From Hemerocallis citrina (Eukaryota; Streptophyta; Magnoliopsida; Asparagales; Asphodelaceae): a stretch of DNA of 64,000 nucleotides. How positions within the stretch are numbered: position 1 is the first letter of the stretch; each line of letters starts with the position of its first letter. The position numbers and the translations under genes are program-made. The DNA is taken from NCBI GenBank assembly GCA_017893485.1, contig CM030361.1:306433224-306497223 (forward strand). The letters are read 5' to 3'. Shown here one piece after another: positions 54,357 through 64,000 of the stretch. Below the pieces are notes generated by a model that saw nothing but the letters and a program-made list of their open reading frames with translations, was not told the origin of the DNA and searched no databases.

Positions 54357-57300
54357 TTAGAGAGGCGTAGGTGCCTTCTCTTGGTATTTCATAAGATGGT
54401 CGGCATTCCAAGTCCTGGGAATTTCTCTGCCTTCGAGATCTTCTAGCTTGTATGTGCCGGGGCGGATCACTTTTAAGATTTTGTATGGTCCTTCCCAGTT
54501 CGGGGCCAGTTTGCTTTTCTGTCCGGGGAACGAGATGGCCAATTTTCGGAGGACGAGATCCCCTTCTTTGAGATCCGTTGGGCGGACCCTTTTGTTGTAT
54601 GCTAGCTCGATCCTCCTTCGGTAAGCTTGCTGGCGTATGGCCGCTCTCTCTCTGATTTCATCTATCAGATCCAAACTCGCTCTGAGCTCTCTAGCGTTCT
54701 GTTTTTCTTCATAAGCTATCAGACGAGGAGAGGGTATCCCGACTTCCAGGGGGATGATGGCCTCGGCCCCATAGGTGAGATTGAATGGGCTCTCGCCTGT
54801 TGGGGTCCGCTTGGTGGTACGGTGATTCCAGAGTACGTTCGGTAGCTGATCGACCCACAGTCCTTTGGAATATTTGTCTAATCTCTTCTTGATGCCCGAG
54901 AGAATCTGTCGGTTGGCATTCTCCGCTTGGCCATTCGACTGAGGATGGGAGACGGAGGAGAATCGATGTTGTATGGAGAGGTCCTCACATAAGGCTCGAA
55001 AGGCGGCCCCAGTAAACTGTGTTCCATTATCCGTGACTATGACTCGGGGAACGCCGAACCGGCAAATCACATTTTTCCAGAAGAATTGAACGACCCTATG
55101 CTCGGTGATCGTAGCCAGGGGCTCGGCTTCTATCCATTTAGAGAAATAGTCGACTGCCACGACTAGGAACTTTAGCTGCCCGGGGGCTGGAGGAAATGGT
55201 CCTAGTAAATCCATCCCCCACATAGCGAAGGGAATCGGACTTGATAGGGAGGTTAGCGGTGCTTGTGGAAGGCGTCGGATGTCTGCATACTTTTGACAGG
55301 AGCTGCATTGCCGAACGTGTCGTTCGGCGTCCCGTAGGAGAGTGGGCCAGTAATATCCATAGTTCAACACTTTGCGCGCTAGAGCCCTGGACCCAGAATG
55401 AGCTCCGCCGATGCCCTCATGGAGTTCCTGCAGGGCGTAGTCGGCTTGGCTGGGGGAAAGGCACCTTAGGTAAGGTCGACCATCCACCTGGGTGAAGGAG
55501 CGTTTATATAAGATGCCTTCGATCAAAGTGAAACGCTCGGCTCGGGTCCTGATTCTTCGTGCTTCCTTTGGATCTTCAGGGAGGAGTCCGTCCTTTAAGA
55601 ATTCGACAATGGGCTTCATCCAATTGTCTTCGAGGAGGACGGGCAATGCCTCAACGGAGTCTGGTGCTTCGTCCTCTATGCTCGGCTTCAGGAGGACTTC
55701 TATCAATACGGTCCGTTCCAGACCTTGAAGGGAAGAGGAGGCCAACTTGGATAAGGCGTCGGCCTGTGCATTTTCTTCTCGGGGGATCCTTCGGATGAGA
55801 GCCTCGTCAAACAGCGCCATGAGGCTCTTTACTTTGGCCAAGTATTTGACCATTCTATCATCGCGGGCTTCATACTCGCCGAGGACTTGATTGACGATCA
55901 ACTGAGAGTCACTGAAGATCTGTAGCCGTTGTGCCCCCGCATTCCGGGCCATTCGAAGTCCAGCTATTAGTGCCTCGTATTCGGCCTCGTTGTTCGAGGC
56001 TTTGAAGTTTATACGGAGGGAATATTGGAGGACAAAGTCATCTGGGCCTGCCAGGATGACCCCTGCTCCGCTTCCTTCGTTGCAAGAGGATCCGTCGACA
56101 TAGACCGTCCATACAGGTGGTCCCTTTATCGCTTGTTCGGAGTCGGGGATAGTCGTTTCCACTATGAATTCGGCTAGTGCCTGAGCCTTGATCGCGGTCC
56201 GAGGCCGATAGGTTACATCGTGTTGACTCAGCTCGATCGACCACTTCATGAGGCGGCCGGAAGTCTCAGGCTTGTGAAGGACCTGTTTCAACGGCTGGTC
56301 GGTAAGGACGACCACCGAATGGGACTGGAAGTAGGGTCGGAGTTTTCTCGCGGCCATTACCAGGGCATAGGCTATTTTTTCAATCTTCGGGTACCGGAGC
56401 TCGGCGTCCCGGAGCACTTTGCTGACATAATATATGGGCCTCTGAGCCCTTTCTTCTTCTCTGACCAAAATCGCACTGAGCGTCTGTTCGGAAGCTGCAA
56501 GGTAGAGGTAGAGCGGTTCGCCGGGTACTGGTTTGCTAAGGAGAGGGGGATTGACGAGGTAAGCTTTAAGCTGGTCGAAGGAGTCTTGTTGCTGCTGCCC
56601 CCACTCGAATCCTTTAGCCCCCCTGAGGGCTTTGAAGAACGGGAGGCACTTCTCCCCGGACTTCGACAGGAAGCGCCCTATGGCGGCTATGCGACCAGTC
56701 AATCTCTGAACTTCTTTAACATTTCTGGGAGGGGCCATGTCCAATATGGCCTTGATCTTTTCCGGATTCGCTTCAATTCCTCGTTGGCTAACCATGAAGC
56801 CGAGGAACTTGCCTGATGAGACGCCGAACGCACACTTGTTCGGGTTGAGTCTCATATTGTGCTTCCTCAAGACATCAAACGCTTCTTGGAGGTCTGCTAC
56901 ATGATCAACGCCTCGGATGCTTTTTACAAGCATGTCATCGACGTACACTTCCATGTTCCGGCCGATCTGGGCCTGGAAAACCTTGTTGACGAGGCGTTGG
57001 TATGTTGCCCCTGCGTTCTTTAGGCCGAATGGCATGACTCTGTAGCAATAAAGGCCTTGATCGGTCACAAAAGATGTCTTGGGGATATCCGGCGGGAACA
57101 TCCTTATCTGATTGTAACCCGAGAAAGCGTCCATGAAGCTTAGGAGCTCATGTCCCGAGGTTGCGTCAATCAGAGTGTCGATGCTCGGCAGAGGGAAGGG
57201 ATCTTTAGGGCAGGCCTTGTTGAGGTCGGTGAAATCGATGCAAATTCTCCAAGTCCCATTGGACTTCTTCACCATTACTACGTTTGACAACCACTCAGGA

Positions 57301-58157
57301 TAGTTTACTTCCTGTATAAATTGGGCCTTTAACAACTTGTCTACCTCTTCTTTGATGGCGAGCTGACGCTCGGGGGCGAACTTGCGTCTCTTTTGCTGGA
57401 CTGGTTTGGATCCCGGATCGACGCTCAAGCGGTGGACTAAGAGTTCTTCAGAGATACCAGGCATATCTGCTGCGGACCACGCGAAGAGGTCTTGATTGGC
57501 TCGAATACATTTCACAATATCTGAGTATAGGGCGGACGGGAGGGTCTTGCTTACGAAGAACTTGCGGGTCGGCTCTTGTTCGTCGAAGAGTACCTCCTCC
57601 AGTTCATCCACCGGCTCGGAGGTCGGTCTTGCAGTGTCTTGAGGAATTTCCAGAGTCTCTAAGGAGAGGACGGGCCCAAGGGTTGAGGTCATGTAGCATT
57701 TCCGGGCCTGCTCCTGATTTCCCCTTACTTCCCCGACCCCGGACCGGGTGGGAAACTTCATCTTCAGATGGTATGCTGAGGGGACAGCTTCTAGAGCTGC
57801 GAGGCCTGGCCGACCCAAAATGACGTTGTAGGCAGCGGGAACATCCACCACCATGAAGTCCATCGGTTCTGTCCGGATGGTAGGAGTTTGACTGGCAGTT
57901 ACATCGAGGGTGATTACCCCTTCAATAGTTACCGGTACCCCTGTGAACCCATGGAGAGTGTAGCCGGCGGGCTTGAGTCTGTCTCTGGAGAGCTTTAGGC
58001 CTTTAAAAGCGGAGAGGAAGAGGATGTTGACGGAGCTGCCGTTGTCTACTAAGATCCTTTCCACCTTGAAATTTGCCATGTGGAGGCTAATGACGAGTGC
58101 GTCACAATGCGGGGTCCGAATTCCCTCGAGATTTTCATCGGAGAATGTGACTGGCAC
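54357..58157 (-). CDS. pol: Pol polyprotein of element B: protease, RT, two RNase H domains, integrase
   Basis: One open frame of about 1266 codons, no internal stop. Domains: protease (LVDNGSSVNIL); RT (NGTWRICIDFTDLNKACPKD, VMPFGLKNAGATYQ, active site YVDDML); a first gypsy RNase H whose catalytic opening reads YLAASEQ instead of the usual TDAS; a second archaeal-type RNase H (YVDGSSCNEGSG, AEYEALIAGL, FSDSQLI, QADALSKLAS); an integrase zinc finger (HEGIGGAHSG...CSSCQKY); a DDE core (MDLLGPF, VTDNGTQF, NGQAENANR) and a GPY-like C-terminus (WEGPYKIL). No chromodomain. There is no natural ATG at the start: expression must come by fusion or frameshift from gag. Confidence 0.93.
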   Translation of the reverse strand: MPVTFSDENLEGIRTPHCDALVISLHMANFKVERILVDNGSSVNILFLSAFKGLKLSRDRLKPAGYTLHGFTGVPVTIEGVITLDVTASQTPTIRTEPMDFMVVDVPAAYNVILGRPGLAALEAVPSAYHLKMKFPTRSGVGEVRGNQEQARKCYMTSTLGPVLSLETLEIPQDTARPTSEPVDELEEVLFDEQEPTRKFFVSKTLPSALYSDIVKCIRANQDLFAWSAADMPGISEELLVHRLSVDPGSKPVQQKRRKFAPERQLAIKEEVDKLLKAQFIQEVNYPEWLSNVVMVKKSNGTWRICIDFTDLNKACPKDPFPLPSIDTLIDATSGHELLSFMDAFSGYNQIRMFPPDIPKTSFVTDQGLYCYRVMPFGLKNAGATYQRLVNKVFQAQIGRNMEVYVDDMLVKSIRGVDHVADLQEAFDVLRKHNMRLNPNKCAFGVSSGKFLGFMVSQRGIEANPEKIKAILDMAPPRNVKEVQRLTGRIAAIGRFLSKSGEKCLPFFKALRGAKGFEWGQQQQDSFDQLKAYLVNPPLLSKPVPGEPLYLYLAASEQTLSAILVREEERAQRPIYYVSKVLRDAELRYPKIEKIAYALVMAARKLRPYFQSHSVVVLTDQPLKQVLHKPETSGRLMKWSIELSQHDVTYRPRTAIKAQALAEFIVETTIPDSEQAIKGPPVWTVYVDGSSCNEGSGAGVILAGPDDFVLQYSLRINFKASNNEAEYEALIAGLRMARNAGAQRLQIFSDSQLIVNQVLGEYEARDDRMVKYLAKVKSLMALFDEALIRRIPREENAQADALSKLASSSLQGLERTVLIEVLLKPSIEDEAPDSVEALPVLLEDNWMKPIVEFLKDGLLPEDPKEARRIRTRAERFTLIEGILYKRSFTQVDGRPYLRCLSPSQADYALQELHEGIGGAHSGSRALARKVLNYGYYWPTLLRDAERHVRQCSSCQKYADIRRLPQAPLTSLSSPIPFAMWGMDLLGPFPPAPGQLKFLVVAVDYFSKWIEAEPLATITEHRVVQFFWKNVICRFGVPRVIVTDNGTQFTGAAFRALCEDLSIQHRFSSVSHPQSNGQAENANRQILSGIKKRLDKYSKGLWVDQLPNVLWNHRTTKRTPTGESPFNLTYGAEAIIPLEVGIPSPRLIAYEEKQNARELRASLDLIDEIRERAAIRQQAYRRRIELAYNKRVRPTDLKEGDLVLRKLAISFPGQKSKLAPNWEGPYKILKVIRPGTYKLEDLEGREIPRTWNADHLMKYQEKAPTPL

Positions 58158-60062
58158 TCCGAGTCCTTTGGGAGGAGGGTGGCTCGGACCGAGTTGACTT
58201 CTCTTATAAAGGCTTTCCGAGAGGAGTTCGAGGAGCCCCCCATTGGGCCCCCGTGGATGAGGTGGAGGACTCGTTCTTCCTCGAAATCTGGCGTCTCTTC
58301 TCTTTCCGGACGCTTGTTAGCCCCCCGAGGCGGAGGAGGAAGTTCCGCTTGGTCTTTTCTCACAAACCTGGTCAGTTGCCCTCTCTGGATAAGGGCTTCG
58401 ATCTCGTTTTTCAGGGCACGGCAATCGTTGGTATCATGACCATGGTCTCGGTGATAGCGGCACCACTTCTCTTTATCTCTTCTCTTTGCCGGGGTGTTCA
58501 TCCTCGGAGCAGGGGGTAAGACTCCCTCTTTTTCAATTTCCATGAAGATGGTGGAGATGTTAGTAGTGAGGGGAGTGAATTTTTCAAATCTAGGAGGTCG
58601 GCGCTGGCCGGCATTATCTTTCTGGAGCTTCCTGGCCCCTTCTTCTTCCGCCCCCTTCCTCTTAAATCCGGAGGTAGAACCCTCCCGGTGGGGTTGTTGC
58701 TCGGCCTCTTCGGCCCGGATGTACTTTTCAGTGCGAAGGAGTAGGTCGGAAAAGTCATGAGGTGGTTTCTTGGCGAGGGAGGAGCGGAGGTTGGAATTGA
58801 GGACATTGGATTGAAATGCTACCGTAGCGACCGACTGGTCCAGAGATGCTATGGTTCGGGCTTCAGCTGTGAACCACTTCACATAATCTCTCAGCTTTTC
58901 CCCCTTCTTCTGGTGAAGGTGCAAGAGGGAGATGCTGGTCTTCTCCGCCCTTCGGCTGCTCACGAAGTGCGTGATGAAGAGGGTTTCGAACTGTTCGAAA
59001 GAGAATATCGAGGCAGGGGTAAGGCGTGAGTACCACTCCCGAGCCGGGCCCTTTAGAGTCACGGGGAAGGTTTTGCAGAGGAGGGCGTCTGAAGCTTGGT
59101 GAAGGAGCATGAGAGTCTTAAAACTCTCTATGTGGTCAACTGGGTCAGTCTCACCAGTGTAAATCTCGAACTGGGGAGGTTTGAATCCGAACGGCACAGG
59201 TGCATCCACTATGGTCCGGGAGAAAGGGGGTCGGCTAGGACGTAAGGTCCTCCCCCTGAGCTCCTCTTCTCGGTTCATCTGACCCAGGCGCCTTTCCACT
59301 TCATGAAGACGGCGATTCATGGTGTCATCCCTCCGGCGGTAGTCTGCCGAGCCCCGGGACTCGTCTTCGTAAGAGGGAGAGCGAGGGCTGTGGCGATGGT
59401 AACTTCGGGAACGACGAGGACTTGGGGTACGCCGGGAATTGGTAGGCGCAGGTCGAGGAGAGGGGGACCGTCGGCGAGGGCTTCGGACCAGAGGAGGGGA
59501 CGGGGCCTTCGGCTCATTAGGGTTTTGACGGAGGTTGAGAGCCTGTTGTACCATTGCTTGGAACTGCTGGAACTCGGCACGGGTGATTGGTGCCTCATTG
59601 TTCCTAGGCTGCTGCCGACCTGCGGGAGAGTGCCTCCTTCGGTAATGATCGGGGGAGTCCTTTCTCCCTCTTCGGATGGGGGACCTCCTGTGCTCTCGGT
59701 GACGGGGGGATCGCTCTTGCTGGCGGGAGGCTTCCCCCCCGAGCCCGCTTTTCATCCAGATGACGACGGAGGTCATCATTTTCCGGGCGTTTGGGAGGGG
59801 CATTGTGGCGACCAGAGGCTCGGAGATGATGGGAGGCCATGGAGGCACTGGAGGCGTTGTGGAGGGAGAGGTTCTCTTGGTGAAGAGGCTGTTTCTGAGG
59901 GTTAGGACCCTTTGGATCAGGAGGTGGAGGGTTCCGTTGGAGCGGCTCTTCCATGGTAGGGGGAAGTTGCCCTTGTTGCTGAGCGGGATCAGGAAGGACT
60001 TCTTGCTGGTCAGGGTTGGGCACTCGATTAGACCCTCTTGACCTAACTTTGCGAGGCGGCAT
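58049..60062 (-). pseudogene. gag: Gag of element B, with one homopolymer frameshift
   Basis: Starts MPPRKVRSRGSNR at 60062, 53 bp from the primer site. The first frame is left at a run of seven C (plus strand 59741-59747); the sense then continues in another frame to 58049. Pro/Arg/Ser-rich N-terminus, Retrotrans_gag domain (FEIYTGETDPVDHIESF, LKGPAREWYSRL), zinc knuckle (WCRYHRDHGHDTNDC). Near 58166 the frame parts from the protease-pol frame, and the candidate slip site CCCAAAG lies there. In element A gag and protease share one frame, so at least the first break is probably mutational. Confidence 0.85.
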
Positions 60063-60114
60063 GGCTGGAGAAGACCTGTTCTCGAGGAAGAGGAGAGGTT
60101 TCTATTCGTTAGTT

Positions 60115-60131
60115 TCCCACAGACGGCGCCA
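60115..60131 (-). other. primer binding site of element B
   Basis: TGGCGCCGTCTGTGGGA on the minus strand, three bases inside the right LTR; identical to the site in element A. Confidence 0.88.
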
Positions 60132-60134
60132 ATC

Positions 60135-60794
60135 TGTTGCCGCTAAATTTGGTGTGGGGGCAAACAGATAGAACTTGTGGATTCTTGGGGAAACTGAATA
60201 GAAGAACCTGTGTACCTGTTCCGTCGGACCTCGATCGTCGTTCCCGCCGTGCACCTGCAAAAAGTACGAGACACCGGGGTTGTTCCCGGCGACGCACCCT
60301 CCGACGCTCAAGTCAGTAATCTGAAAGACTATGAAAGAGCGCAAAAACTGGTGAAAGATTGATTACCTCTTAATGGAGATGGGAGGGGGGTATTTATAGG
60401 CGTCTTAGAGAACCATTTGGGGATGTAATCCGCGTGGCCTGATATAGAATAATCTCCTTATAAACAGATTAGGAATGTCATCTGATAAGGTATATTCTGG
60501 TAATCAGATAAGGAATTTAATCCCCAAATCCCAGTGAAAAGATTGACGTTCATCAGGACCGTTGATCAAGATTGGTCAGGGATCCTGATTTTATCTTGTT
60601 GGGTGAGGTGTGTAGCGGGTTAAAACCCGCACCCTCTTGTTAGCGGATCCATTCGTGGATTATTGGGTCCCCGGGGAGGAGATCCAATACCCATTTTGGA
60701 CTCTTTTGTAGAGAAATTACCGTTTTACCCTCGGGCTTCAAGATTTGTGCCTGATTTGGACGGCTCCGATTAAACCCCATTTTTAGCCATATCA
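60135..60794 (-). repeat. right LTR of element B (5' LTR)
   Basis: 660 bp, one G longer than the left copy in a G run; followed by the GATAC duplication. Confidence 0.95.
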
Positions 60795-60799
60795 GATAC

Positions 60800-61167
60800 A
60801 TGTGAGACAGATTGTGTGGAGACAATTTTTTTGAGGTTAAAGGTGGAATAACATCACCCTATTTTATTGAAATTAATAATTGTGTGGAGACAATTACCCA
60901 ATAAAGTTTTAATTTTGTATACATGTTCCTAGTTCCTAGTTGTTTTCATCAAATTTAACTGAACCTACGTACTGTGTTAGAATTTGGGGCCACCCAAACG
61001 CTGTATTATCCTTGGTAGTTAGTTTTGATAGGGACCTAGGGAGCAAAATAATGTGTCATATTAATAATTGGTTGGCAACATTCATTCAATGCATTTGATC
61101 CAAACCAAATGTATACTCTAAATTAAGAATCGAATTTCCTGCATCTCAGAAAAAAAAAAAAAACTTC
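60800..61167. other. right flank of element B, nothing recognised
   Basis: AT-rich DNA with no gene or repeat end seen. Confidence 0.4.
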
Positions 61168-61170
61168 TTA

Positions 61171-61833
61171 GAGCATCCACAACAGTTTCTTTCAAGTATG
61201 ATAAAATGGCAATTTGAGAAATAGCATATAGTGAGTGTGCGCATACTGGTTGTTTGCTATAATTTGAAAAAATTAAAAAATATATATAAAACATGTTGTT
61301 CCGTCCAAAATATTTTTTTTTTTAATTTTTAGTAAAATTAAAATAATGTTAGTTATTAGATAGTAATTAGTTAATTAATTAGTGATTAAAATAATACTAA
61401 ACCATTATTAAATTAAATATAAAATGTGATTAGTGCCTAAAATAATGGGTTAGGGATGTGGCCCATGGTGACATCTCTCAAACATGACATGTTGTCCGTT
61501 TCTCACATTTTTTAGATCGGACTGGACAACATGTTCCGTCAATGTCTGTACCATTTTTTTGAAACAACATGTACTGTCCGATCTTTTTTTTTTAAATAAT
61601 AAAAATAAACGGGAAGAGACAACTTGTTTTGTCCGATCCTATTAAAAATAAATAAAATAATAGGGATTAAAAAATATGTTCCGTCCCTTATATTTTGAGA
61701 ATCCGCAAAAAATTTCACAAATATGAGATTCAACTGTAGCGACTTTGCAAAAATTATGGCAAAATAACAAACTGAGTGTTGTTTTGTCATTTTTTGGTAA
61801 AAAGGCAAATATAGCATACCGTTGTGGATGCCC
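61171..61833. mobile_element. second Harbinger-like MITE, 663 bp
   Basis: Ends GAGCATCCACAAC... and ...GTTGTGGATGCCC are inverted, flanked by TTA on both sides (61168-61170, 61834-61836). It shares ACAACATGT/ACAACTTGT-CCGTCC dyads with the copy at 39276. Confidence 0.7.
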
Positions 61834-61836
61834 TTA

Positions 61837-62580
61837 ACTACTCCTATTAAATATTGAAAGAAAAAAAAAAAATTCTCCTAACATCATCTTTTAAGAAAAA
61901 AAATACTCCGCAACATTTTATAGTAATTTGATTCATTTGTGTTCAAACTTACTTTAATCCACTTGACTTTAAAAGTTGAAGGGTGATTTTTTAAAACAAC
62001 AAATTTGATGATTGTTTTCCACGAAAATCAGATTGTTGAGAGATATTTTTCACAGAAAGTGAAATTGTTAAAGAATATTAACAAACAAACTCTAACTTTG
62101 TAGCTATATAAACACGTATAATACGTGTCCAAATTATATCCAACAAATATAAATATGCAACGCATGTGTAGCCCAAATCAAAACAGTCAAATATAAATTA
62201 TTTTTTTCTTATTCGATATATATTCATTTAATTTGATGACTTTACTTTTTTTTAAACATACATCGCACGTACATTATACTAGTATATTTAGGTCAAATGA
62301 GAAGGTTAACACAACAAGTTTTCATTTGATTTTTTTAAAAAAATTGTGGACAATAAAGAACTAAGGAAGAACACCTCCTATGGCATTGTGTTTAAAATAT
62401 GTTATTCTCTCTTTATAAGCAATTTTGTATTCTGATGTTTGGAATTTTGTTGTTGTTTTAAAGCATACAAAGCAATACCAATTAAGTTGGTGGTTTGCTT
62501 GATAGGGAATTAAGGAGCAATATAAGGAACTGTCCTGATGTGTTGATTATGTTTAATGCAACTAATTCGGTTGGACTCAA
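61837..62580. other. AT-rich intergenic DNA
   Basis: No gene, repeat end or RNA gene recognised. Confidence 0.4.
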
Positions 62581-62830
62581 CTATAACAATAACTAATCTC
62601 TCACTGACAAAGGTGGGTCCTAACCATAGGTCATCATAGATATACCGATATGTCGAGGGCTAACAGTACCTCGTGCAAAACAGCCTTTTAAGACATTCTA
62701 AAAAAAAGATGAGTTTTTGATTTTGGTGTACAAATTGCAGAAACCGCAGTTAGTGTCTACGTGCTGTTATCTTTTAACCAGGTTATCCAATTACAGCCAC
62801 ACAAAAATAGCATTTTGAATCTTATCCAAG
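62581..62830 (-). mobile_element. second LINE remnant, related to 41031-41230
   Basis: Shares TCC/TAACCATAGGTC and GCAGAAACC motifs with the first remnant. Minus-strand translation gives NCGFCNLYTKIKNS, matching the CGFCNADMKI part of the other copy. Heavily decayed. Confidence 0.55.
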
Positions 62831-62928
62831 TCGACGAAAATTATCTTTTGCTCAATTTTTTCTTCTTTTCTTTCTGCAGCATCTTTTTATTCTAATAATT
62901 AATCTTAATCAACTAATACATAAGTAAT

Positions 62929-64000
62929 TTTTTTTTTTTTTGATATATCGGATAGAGCCAAACGGCTCCAGCCATAAAAAAATATATTAATCAATAAAAG
63001 CAGTTAAGGTACAAACAAATAACCAAAGGCTTTACAAGTTGTAAAACAGAAATAAGCATACAAAAAGGAAATCAAAAAATGGCTGAATAAGCCAGCAAAA
63101 CAGGGTTCTGCGCAAGAACAGGAGCACCACTCCGATCGGCCAGGAAAAACAATAAACTAGTGGAGCCAAACCAACTTGTTGCATCCGAGAAAGAGCAGGA
63201 CCTAAGCGACTGAGCCATGAAACAGGAGGTCAAACCTCCCCACACGAAGACATCCAACTCCACTAGCAGTCCAAGAGAACTGTAGCGGCACAACGGAGGC
63301 AACGCACTGCCTACACCAAGGATGTCAAAGAGAAGCCAAGACTCAACTGTGCGCACGCTGATGCGCTGACACAGAAGCTACTTTCCTCGCAAGAATACGA
63401 GCACTCACTCGAATCTGCAAATGATTAAGGACTTTCTTATTGTATCTCCGCTTGACGGGGGGAGGGGCAACCTCCATCGAAAGGGGCGAAAAGGCCGCAT
63501 GGTCAGATGATGAAGCTTCGATTATGATAGGGCATGAAGGGGAAAAGAGAATACTGGGAGCGGCCGTTGAGGCAATAGGGATGGAATTGGTAATGTCGGC
63601 ACAACGGGGGAAAGAGGATTCATCAAGACTCCGAGAAGACTTAAGGGAAAGGGAGTGCAGGATATGTGTAAACTCCATCAGGAGCTGATTGAGCCACGAA
63701 TGAACTCCTAAGTATTGATACCAAGAGAATAAGCATCTTGGATAATGAAAAGAGAACGTAGATCCTTTGGGAGAAGAAATCTTCAAGCCGTAGGGAGAGT
63801 AAAAAAATAGAGAAGGGGCCTTAAACTTAACAATAGCCCTGTCAAGATGAACTTGCACTTGGGGGTCAGAAATGCGGCAGTGTAGAGCGTGCCCCCTCGT
63901 ACAACGAGGCCACGAAAGAGAAGAGAAATAGGATTTAAACAAATCCGAATTATAATCCAGATTCCAACACAACGAAGGTGCCACTGAGTTAGAACGGGGA
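62929..64000 (-). mobile_element. probable non-LTR retrotransposon, 3' part with poly(A) tail, extends beyond the window
   Basis: On the minus strand the sequence ends with a short stem (GGAGCCGTTTGGCTC), then TATCCGATATATC and a run of about 13 A, the way LINE or SINE 3' ends look. The 5' end lies outside the window. Assignment rests on the tail alone. Confidence 0.45.
63343..63984 (-). CDS. unrecognised reading frame in the probable non-LTR element (213 codons)
   Basis: An open minus-strand frame with a Ser/Pro-rich middle and a basic stretch (PPVKRRYNKKVLNHLQIRVS) near its end. No catalytic motif is seen and I do not recognise the family. It may begin upstream of the window. A further frame (63356-63072) follows in another phase and may be non-coding. 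Confidence 0.35.
   Translation of the reverse strand: MAPSLCWNLDYNSDLFKSYFSSLSWPRCTRGHALHCRISDPQVQVHLDRAIVKFKAPSLFFYSPYGLKISSPKGSTFSFHYPRCLFSWYQYLGVHSWLNQLLMEFTHILHSLSLKSSRSLDESSFPRCADITNSIPIASTAAPSILFSPSCPIIIEASSSDHAAFSPLSMEVAPPPVKRRYNKKVLNHLQIRVSARILARKVASVSAHQRAHS

Larger units (their letters stand above)
41915..60794 (-). mobile_element. element B: 18.9-kb Tat/Retand-like Ty3/gypsy retrotransposon
   Basis: Perfect GATAC duplication (41910-41914, 60795-60799). LTRs of 659 and 660 bp differ at about four bases and one G insertion. Reading on the minus strand: LTR, primer site (60115-60131), gag, protease-RT-RNase H-RNase H-integrase, a 209-bp tandem array, three 92-bp units, the antisense gene, about 64 further 92-bp units, purine tract, LTR. 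No chromodomain. The second, archaeal-type RNase H is a hallmark of the Tat lineage, and tandem repeats downstream of pol recall the Retand family. Confidence 0.93.

Noticed and set aside
54357..60062. Possible endogenous pararetrovirus
   Set aside because: Integrase, flanking LTRs, a tRNA primer site directly at the LTR and a 5-bp target duplication show an LTR retrotransposon; no movement protein seen.

Overview
The window is nuclear DNA of a flowering plant. Evidence: plant telomere-like TTTAGGG units in a 5' leader, GT-AG introns of 70-620 bp, plant lineages of Ty3/gypsy and Ty1/copia retrotransposons, a FAR1-type Mutator element, Helitrons, and plant hAT and Harbinger-like non-autonomous elements. 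The species cannot be told from the sequence. By my count about three quarters is transposable element, much of it nested. Only two host genes are convincing: the first 22 codons of an unrecognised gene leaving the window at the left (minus strand, ATG at 65-67), and a complete three-exon short-chain dehydrogenase/reductase gene (minus, 37336-38928).

Left part (502-22916). A decayed chromodomain-bearing gypsy element (502-15333, short LTRs, tRNA-iMet primer site, two nonsense codons, one frameshift) was split in gag by a young 9.5-kb element, here called A (1696-11224, minus, target duplication GGGAC, two 794-bp LTRs with only two differences seen). A encodes Gag and protease but no RT, RNase H or integrase. 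To the right lie a 1.26-kb non-coding MULE-like element with long inverted repeats (15564-16818) and a nearly intact Tnt1/Tork-like copia element (17420-22911, minus, GTACT duplication, one in-frame stop).

Middle (23500-35900). A Mutator-like element with ~450-bp terminal inverted repeats (23771-32417) carries an apparently intact three-exon FAR1/MULE transposase gene and an unusual right half of 47/140-bp tandem repeats in both orientations. Beside it is a pile of small elements: a palindromic MITE containing a hAT, AT/TTA microsatellites with a 58-bp-arm palindrome, a small MULE-type MITE, two Helitrons of one family facing each other, and a SINE-like fragment.

Right part (37336-64000). 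After the SDR gene come Harbinger-like and hAT MITEs and LINE debris, then an 18.9-kb element, here called B (41915-60794, minus, GATAC duplication, LTRs about 99% identical). B is the autonomous-type relative of A: same primer-binding site, same polypurine tract, homologous Gag and protease, plus RT, two RNase H domains and integrase. The rest of the window is LINE debris, a second Harbinger-like MITE and the 3' part of a probable non-LTR element.

The most interesting system is shared by A and B. Each carries, on the strand opposite to gag-pol, a complete cellular-style gene: its own TATA box, four exons with identical intron phases (1, 0, 0) and a poly(A) signal. It encodes a protein with a region like the plant 'putative gypsy type transposon' family (PF04195/Transposase_28) followed by coiled coil. 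Because the introns lie antisense to the element's genomic RNA, they survive retrotransposition. In both elements the gene sits next to a tandem array of ~90-bp monomers (178-bp dimers in A; about 64 copies of a 92-bp unit in B, with more copies on the far side of the gene).
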